A stretch of DNA of 64,000 nt from Parelaphostrongylus tenuis (lineage: Eukaryota; Nematoda; Chromadorea; Rhabditida; Metastrongylidae). The notes under the pieces were generated by a model that saw only the letters and a program-made list of their open reading frames with translations, did not search any database and was not told the origin of the DNA. Below, in pieces: positions 57,890-64,000 of the stretch. The stretch covers positions 124,001-188,000 of the forward strand of contig JAHQIW010005275.1 of assembly GCA_019055375.1 (NCBI GenBank), read 5' to 3'. The translations under genes were made by a program, and so were the position numbers. Position 1 is the stretch's first letter; every line of letters starts with the position of its first letter.

Positions 57890-58090
57890 TAGAACTTTGA
57901 GCCTCTGACGGGAATTGAACCCGTGTCTCTCTCTTTCCGGGGACGTGTGCTAACTAGCGCATTTCCGGAGCTCCTCTTCTGCTATCGCTCTTTCTGCCAT
58001 GCAAGGCACTGGAGCTGTCAGTAACCAACCGCTAACGGGGTTTAGTCTAGTGAACACATATCGCATTGAACCGGATAAAGATGACAGCTA
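57890..58090 (-). repeat. Solo arm of the tRNA-like foldback family
   Basis: A tRNA-like block on the minus strand (57901-57972; T arm cgggttcaattcccg, D arm gcgctagttagcac). It is followed on the plus strand by ctatcgctctttctgccatg, ctgtcagtaaccaaccgcta, acgg, and tatcgcattgaacc, the same order as in the arms at 54460. The variant is diverged and no second arm is nearby. Confidence 0.65.
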
Positions 58091-58099
58091 TTGGATAGC

Positions 58100-60515
58100 A
58101 TAATCTGAAAAAATTCCCAATTTCCCATTCTTGCAGCAGTGCTGGGATGTTAGAAGTCTATATCCAAGGATCCAGAGTGACATACAAAACTCTGCATCTC
58201 AGGAGTAAATTGAACACGCATCCCACTCGTACCAAGACGAATTTGGTTAATTTCATCTTTATTTTTGTTTTCACTTCCCTCTTATATTGATAATTATCTT
58301 ATACATTATTCTAAAAAATTTAAATGAGGTGCTATACTAGATGTGAATGACGTTTATGTGGAGGAATAATGAGATTACACCAAGGAGGATTTGAAAAAGG
58401 GGAAATTTTGGAGAAACTGAGTAAAATAAGGAAGAGAAAGAGAAAAGAGGAAGAACAGCGCGAAGATAGTAACAAGAAGATCGGGCGCCTGCAAACATTT
58501 TTCGCTGAACTAAATTTGTGAATGTTCCAATAAGATTCTTATTTTTTATACAGAAAGAAATTATCGTACGAATGTTCCGTTTTTTGTTGCCTCGCAACAT
58601 CTAAAAGACTTCTCAAATCCAATCACTTCATTCGCAGATCCCTTGTTATCACTAGAAGAAGTATCTGTCAGATTGAATAGATGTTCAAGTTTAGTTTCTC
58701 TAAAAATTTTCAGAACTAATAATGTCTTCGACAGTTGATCAATGTATAAACCAAGGATGTTAAATTAACATTGGCGGCATTCAATCCTTCACATGTCCAC
58801 GATAAAGCCTTCATTTCTACTGTCCTCAGAATGTGCACAAGTGATTGCTTTCTCGACCATATGAACCCACGGGCACATAAAAGAGGTTTTTTTGTGAAAC
58901 AAGCTTAAGTCTTATCTGCTGTGGGTGACATTAAACTACCTTCCATATGATTCTAACTTATATATATACTTCTAGAATTCATGCTGACTGGATCAGTGGG
59001 ATGTATTGCGGATTCGTTCTGATGCTCAAATGAAACTTTTTATAGAGTTACTGTATCAATAGTGGTTGATGCTCTCACACAACCTTTAGGATTTACATTT
59101 ACTAGGCTTTTTTGCTGGTAGACTAGGCATAAGCGCCACAGAACTCGTCATCTTTCAAATATCATTGAATTCTCTTCCCTATACAAACATCTGAACAGTA
59201 ATTATCACGCTTTGTTTACAATACTCATTAACTCGGCATTAGATTTTGTTGTGGGTTTGTAATTAAGTGTAGGAAAAAATTTCCTCTATTAATCATCAAC
59301 ACCTTCAACGTCGTTTATGCAGTAAATAAACTATGAGACGTTATAGAATAATCTATAAGAATAATCCGAACATGTCAATGACTTTTTAAAGTACTTTATC
59401 ACCATGTGTTGATGCTCAGAGCTGCAAGTGTGCTTGCTAAAAAGAAGAGTAAGTTCCCTTTAAAAAGATAACCATAACTAAATCGATTATTGCCAGGGTT
59501 CTAGAGATTTAGAAAAAAATTTCAGAAATTCTGTTCATGAGTCGCAATCATGGAAAAGTTGGCTAGAACACTTACAATGCGAGATTCTGCGACATGGTAG
59601 CCTTCTAAACTAGTTTCCGTTTCCATAGCACAGCAAAGTGCGAGTTAGAGCAAGTCGCATTAAGACGAAAGGAATATTCCGTTAGGCGGTTTCTTCCAAA
59701 AATCATATCGCTTTCTGGATGAAGCACTTTATTTGAGTTGTGACGCCTTCTTTTCCCAAATGAAAAAAAAATTGACTTCTAAGGAGATAAGGTTTTTAGA
59801 GCATTGAATTTGAGGACATTCTGGATCTCGTCCATGACAAGCGACGTGCAGATAACAAATGAGAACGGACGATATTTCATCTTTTTCTACTTGACATATC
59901 ACTTTTTTCCAAAAAACATATAAAGATTTCGTATTGTGCAAGAAAACGGAGCTGTGCAATTTCGTTTGCGTGCCACATCAATGCATCTTCGTTAAATCAC
60001 AAAGTCCCAGTGGAATCTCTTTATTCTACAAGTACAGATTTCTGATAATAAGCCGTTTTACCGCAGATACATCCCATTAATCGGATTTATGATATAATTC
60101 ATTGAAACTTTTGAAAGAAAAGGAATTTTGTGTTATCAAGTTGTGAAGTGTTCTAAATTAATATTCGTTCGTTGTTTAATTAAGTGATAATCTACTCAAA
60201 CCTATTATCTTTTCTTCACCTGTAATTTCCTAACACTTTGGCATTTTTATACCCGTCTTCATAGCGTTTTTTTTTCACTATGCGGACCCCAGTACTTCTA
60301 GCATTCGATCGTTTTTTTCGTCTTCTTCTTATATGCCGTTGAATACTCGATGAGCGCCTCTCGTTCTCGAGGACAGCCTGGTTGCGTTCATGAAGCGTTC
60401 GTTGTTGATTTTCGGAGAGTGCTGGGAGGTAGCGACGAACATCGCAACCACCCGACCACTGCATCCCTTTTCTAACTCTTATAAAGTAATTTTGTAAGCT
60501 CCTTGAATAAAAGTA
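58100..60515. other. No gene recognised
   Basis: About 2.4 kb with short frames only and no repeat match. Confidence 0.45.
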
Positions 60516-60528
60516 CATTTTGCACAAA

Positions 60529-60830
60529 CCGCATGTTGCGTAGTAGTTAGAGGTGCCCTGCGCCGCACACAAGGTCAATGGTTCGATCTTGCGCTCATGG
60601 CTCACTAATCCATCCATCCCTCCGGAGTCGGCAAACTGGTACCGAACTGGTCTCTGATTTGTCTGGGAGGATAAGCAGCACTGACTCGGTTTAGTGGGAG
60701 GCTACCGTGAGTGATTGTAAAGGCCACAAATGCATTCAATCACCTTAAACGAAGATAAAATTTGAAGACTGCATGGCGCATCCCTCGGGCATTGATCAAT
60801 GCCGAAAGCTTTATCCTTTATCCTTTATCT
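60529..60830 (+). mobile_element. SINE1 with perfect target-site duplication
   Basis: The head ccgcatgttgcgtagtagtt has a mutated A box; the B box ggttcgatctt is at 60580-60590. The body follows the family (ccatccatccctccggagtc, gggaggataagcagcactga, gattgtaaaggccaca) to tccttta repeats. Flanking 11 bp repeats ttttgcacaaa at 60518-60528 and 60831-60841 are identical, so the insertion is well defined. A 133-codon minus frame (60216-60617) starts inside it and is not a gene. Confidence 0.92.
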
Positions 60831-60841
60831 TTTTGCACAAA

Positions 60842-61588
60842 TTACGTTTTTTCGGAAATTCGTTATGAAGGTCGTATAACTGCCATAATTTGTCCTACTC
60901 ATCTTTACTCTGTACATTAAGGTATACTCTTTTCAACCAAATCGCCGTCACCTTAATGGTTAATTATCTCCGCCTATATTAGATGTCTTGTATAGTGTTG
61001 TGTACTACCTGTTCCCACCTCAATAATTAATCTCTTCGAGGTTCACTCGTTAGGTATTTAATAGTTTATGTTGACAACGACATCGTCATTTAACGACTGA
61101 GATTGAAGTCAGCCGCTCTCAAGAACTGCTGCTGTATCTGGCTGAAGTTTACACTTTTCACAGTTTTTGTCTCATGCTTTTTAACCTTTCAATCGCATTA
61201 GAATTTACGAAATTTATTAATTTCATAATGACGTGAGCGAATTTCGTGTCAATACTCTATTTTTTCTTAAGCAAAATTTTTGCCAATGTTTGAGGTTATT
61301 ACTAGTTTTTGTCTTCAACAAAAGGCTTTATTGAGCTCTGCAAAACAACACTACTTCAACTTGTCGTCTATCCAAATCGGCCTCCATTTCACCATAGTAG
61401 GTTAATTAATGGCAAACTTATCTGGAAGGAAAAATACTGACTTCATACTGTGCTCAGAGATTGCAAAATCGTGCGCCTCAGGTGATAATTGAACTTGAGC
61501 CTTTACTCTTACTGAGGGACGTACGAACCAGTACACTAGCCACCTTCCTTGATCTGTTGACATTTTATATTACAATATCATAACCTTA
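60842..61588. other. No gene recognised
   Basis: Featureless AT-rich sequence. Confidence 0.45.
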
Positions 61589-62002
61589 ATGCTTCATACA
61601 TTGGTAGGCGGCCACAAGTCATCGCTTAGGTTATCCGCTGAGTCAAGTATCTCTGCAATCACCTCAACGAGGACTATATGGAACCGAATGCAAAACTCAT
61701 TGCTTAGCTATGAAAGCTTCGTCTCATTTGATACGTGGTCCCTTTATTATAACATTTGCAGCTACTTAAGAAAAACTGATCTCCCATGTGATCAGTTCGA
61801 TAGGATACGGCGATTGCCTGACCTTAGGCGGATGATTTGGTGGATTTTACACGATCGTGGTTGCCCCTCCATGGGGATTCAAATAGCTTGCACTTCAATG
61901 GGTCGTGATAGCCGTCAGGGTGTCGCAGCTTTGACGAATTACAAATCCCAGTGGAGATTGTTGGCTGTTGTGCTTCGTTGCTTCAATGTCAAACTACCGT
62001 AA
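61589..62002 (+). other. 137-codon open frame, unrecognised
   Basis: The longest open frame in the window. It contains FDTWSLYYNICSYLRKTDLP and WWILHDRGCPSMGIQIACTS. I recognise no domain, signal peptide or repeat, and there is no matching splice pattern. It could be an exon, a decayed transposon piece or chance; I assign no function. Confidence 0.3.
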
Positions 62003-62480
62003 CGCCATGTTGTTTTCTACCGATTACAATTTTTGCGTGTTTATCAAAGACATGTCATTTTCCATAGCTGTCAAAGTTTTGTAAAAAATGATTTCTCAAG
62101 TTTTAACACGTATCATATTTAATAATGAGCACATTCTACACTGAAATAAACAGAAAAACAACAAAAATTCACTGAATGAAACACTTTTCCGTAATTTTAG
62201 TGCTTTGATTTGCAAAGGAAATGAAGGTTTAGATAAAATTAAAAAGTGTCTTTGAGAGAAGATTGAAAAGGAGTGTCGTAAGCATTAGGACTAACCACTG
62301 AGAATTACAATATCTACAGTGTTTATTGGAAAAATCGGCTTGGTGGTGTGATTGAACTCAGTGGTGCTCACTCAGCTCACCACCACGTCCATCTTGCCTC
62401 CCAAACGTTTCTCAAATCTTCAGTGGCAATCTATTCAATTTCATTTCAAACGAATTTCACCGCAAGGTCAGTCATCGCTT
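62003..62480. other. No gene recognised
   Basis: Nothing recognisable on either strand. Confidence 0.45.
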
Positions 62481-62489
62481 GCAAAAGAG

Positions 62490-62730
62490 TACGCTTAACG
62501 CAATGGTAGATGCGCACTATCATACACACATAGTCAGTCGTTCGACCTCGCGTAAAAAGTCAGCAAAGCCGCCTTTTATATCGTTGTGATTGGAAGAATG
62601 GTGTGAAACACTGAGTCGAATATATCTAACATTACTGAAGGTTATCGTGTGACCAAATATGCATCCGATTGCCGCCATGTATGTACGAATGGTGTCAAAT
62701 GCATAAGGCATGCCACAGTTACCGAGCACA
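62490..62730 (+). mobile_element. Old SINE1 copy
   Basis: The head acgcttaacgcaatggtaga, a B-box-like gtcgttcgacctcgcg and tail pieces (gtacgaatggtgtcaaatgc, ataaggcatgcc) follow the SINE1 order with a shortened, substituted body. Confidence 0.5.
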
Positions 62731-63161
62731 GAATGCTCAATGCAAACATCATAGTTACTGTTTTTAGCGAAGCCAAAGGTAATAAGCTTTACTATTTACA
62801 AAACTTGTACATCTTGCTGACAAGGTAAACAACTGGATGCTTTCAAGCGGTACAGAACTTTCTTATTTTTCCCACCCACAAGTAATGTTAATGCAAAAAG
62901 GCAGATTGCAAAACTTGTGAGATAAAGCAAAGGAATGGACTTCTTATCTTGAAGATAGAGTTAATGCGATTGGGAGTAGATACTTTTTCTTCAAAGGGTT
63001 GGTCTTCTGACGATCATTGCCTCTTTAGAGGTCGAAAGAGGCCAAACAAATCACACTACCCTCAATTTATGCGGTCTAATAGCTAAAATGCAACCCAAAA
63101 AAGCTGAGACCTGCTTATCAATCTTACAATACCGTGAGATCTAAGGTATATTTTCGGAGCG

Positions 63162-63240
63162 GATGTAGCATAGTAGCTAGATGTGCTCCGTACTGGAATA
63201 AAATCGGATATGGTGTCCCAATTCTGGTTCCGTGCTTAAT
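63162..63240 (+). mobile_element. SINE1 head fragment
   Basis: gcggatgtagcatagtagct, agatgtgctccgta matches the first half of the tRNA-like head. The body is absent after about 63240. Confidence 0.5.
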
Positions 63241-63352
63241 AAGCGTTGAATAGCACTGTGATTACATTAATAGGAGATTTGACTGTAATGACAAAAACAT
63301 TGACTTGTTGCATTGGCTGGTCACCCAGTGTAACTTTATACCCCCAAATATA

Positions 63353-63640
63353 AAAGGATAAAGCATGAAGCCCTCGGCATTGATCAATCCCTAAGGGATG
63401 CACCATGCATTTTTTTTTAATTTTCAACCTCGTCTGAGGTGATTGAATGCATGTCTGGCCTTTACAGTGACGCTGAACTGATTCAGTGCTGCTTATCTTC
63501 ACATACAAGTCTGAGACCAGTCTGGTACCAATTCCCCGACCTCGGAGGGATAGATGGCTTGGTGAGCCATGAGCGCGAGATCGAACCATTGACCTTGCGT
63601 GCAACGCAGAACACCTTTAACCATTGTGCCACATGCGATC
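63353..63640 (-). mobile_element. SINE1, nearly full length
   Basis: On the minus strand: head with A box near 63620-63640, B-box-like ggttcgatctcgcg (complement of 63566-63580) and body (agccatctatccctccgagg, agataagcagcactgaatca). The end is gcattgatcaatccc in the plus sense near 63380. A run of t (63411-63418) and loss of about 15 bp distinguish it. The frames on both strands (63236-63604, 63439-63663) are by-products. No clear target-site duplication. Confidence 0.85.
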
Positions 63641-63669
63641 ATATATCCTCAAAAATGCATTAATTAACT

Positions 63670-63740
63670 CCACGATGCTGCGAATGGAGTCGTATATCGC
63701 ATCTCTCAGGGACTCATGAACTTTGAACGCTGAACACTTT
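63670..63740 (+). mobile_element. SINE1 tail scrap
   Basis: atgctgcgaatggagtcgta, tatcgcatctctcagggact and catgaactttgaacgctgaa resemble the SINE1 end. Decayed. Confidence 0.35.
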
Positions 63741-64000
63741 GATCCGCTATGGCTACTCCTCACATCTACTGAGTATCTCGTAGTCTTTCAAAGATCGACA
63801 CAAAACTGGATAGTACTTATAACTTTTTCAGAAACTTCTTGTAATATCGTCATTGGCAACGATATTACTGAGACTATATGTCCAATACTGTTTCAACTTC
63901 ATAGGTTAAGCGATTGTAAATTACTCAATATTCCTGTGCACTTAGTTATAACATCACACCGCTACTAGATAAGCGGTTATTTTGCAGTAGTTATCAAAAT

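Noticed and set aside
57901..57972. Working tRNA gene on the minus strand
   Set aside because: The T arm is perfect, but the acceptor stem is mismatched and the sequence lies in a repeat arm.
60216..60617. 133-codon minus-strand open frame
   Set aside because: Its first part runs through the SINE1 head, and the rest is basic low-complexity sequence. It has no domain, and SINE1 copies elsewhere give similar frames.
63001..63050. Possible Penelope-type hammerhead (CTGACGA and CGAAAG)
   Set aside because: The outer strands can pair, but there is no stem III or cleavage triplet, and no related element beside it.
63236..63604. 122-codon minus frame
   Set aside because: Mostly SINE1 sequence; a by-product of the element.

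Overview
The window looks like gene-poor, repeat-rich nuclear DNA of a nematode, most likely a strongylid (hookworm-like) worm. That is an inference: the DNA is AT-rich, almost every long reading frame is short and broken, and the recognisable coding pieces are decayed transposable elements (mariner transposases, an RTE-type LINE, Penelope-like reverse transcriptases with a GIY-YIG nuclease) whose wording resembles elements I associate with hookworm genomes. I found no bacterial-style operons, no intact tRNA or rRNA gene, no CRISPR array, and no single-copy host gene I can name. One region (about 32.77-33.06 kb, minus) has splice-like signals and might hold small exons.

The main signal is a set of interspersed repeats that carry self-cleaving RNA folds. 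At least eight places hold a hammerhead ribozyme core (CTGATGA, stem II, GAAA, a very short palindromic stem III and a GTC or GTA cleavage triplet), best preserved at 1955-1999, 33919-33961, 37721-37769 and 49018-49066. They sit in a roughly 220-280 bp unit with a common tail (a 'gcgaggtctcaaaaacag'-like block). The unit occurs as inverted pairs (about 1.64-2.06, 22.24-22.82, 33.88-34.27 and 48.98-49.45 kb) or with a tail on both sides of the ribozyme (12.83-13.23, 22.46-22.82 and 37.54-37.88 kb). A second, smaller hammerhead-like motif (CTGAAGA, an extra A, stem II, GAAAC) lies at 26.26, 32.44, 40.73, 42.52 and 53.66 kb. The 42.52 kb copy ends a Penelope-like element (42.43-44.21 kb) that is flanked by about 80 bp inverted repeats.

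Three tRNA-derived SINE-like families are present, each with a good RNA polymerase III A box. SINE1 (about 300 bp) has full or near-full copies at 2311, 17749, 50236, 52232, 60529 and 63353 plus older fragments; two copies keep 11-13 bp target-site duplications. SINE2 has a head resembling GCCTCGGTGGTGTAGTGG. SINE3 has copies at 29545 and 41245. A further family puts tRNA-like sequences in both arms of large foldbacks (54460-55006, 26937-27352, solo arm at 21529).

Layout: 0-3.7 kb holds a hammerhead foldback, SINE1, a MITE and a mariner remnant. 3.7-12.8 kb is mostly empty apart from a small hammerhead-like foldback at 9.07 kb. 12.8-22.8 kb carries hammerhead units, tRNA-like foldbacks, a MITE and a second mariner. 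22.8-35.5 kb is sparse with scattered repeats. 35.5-49.5 kb is the retroelement-rich part (two RTE pieces, two Penelope pieces, a 300 bp duplication). 49.5-64 kb is dominated by SINE1, tRNA-like foldbacks, a 780 bp foldback and a deleted mariner. Coordinates of old repeats are approximate, because alignments were made by eye.
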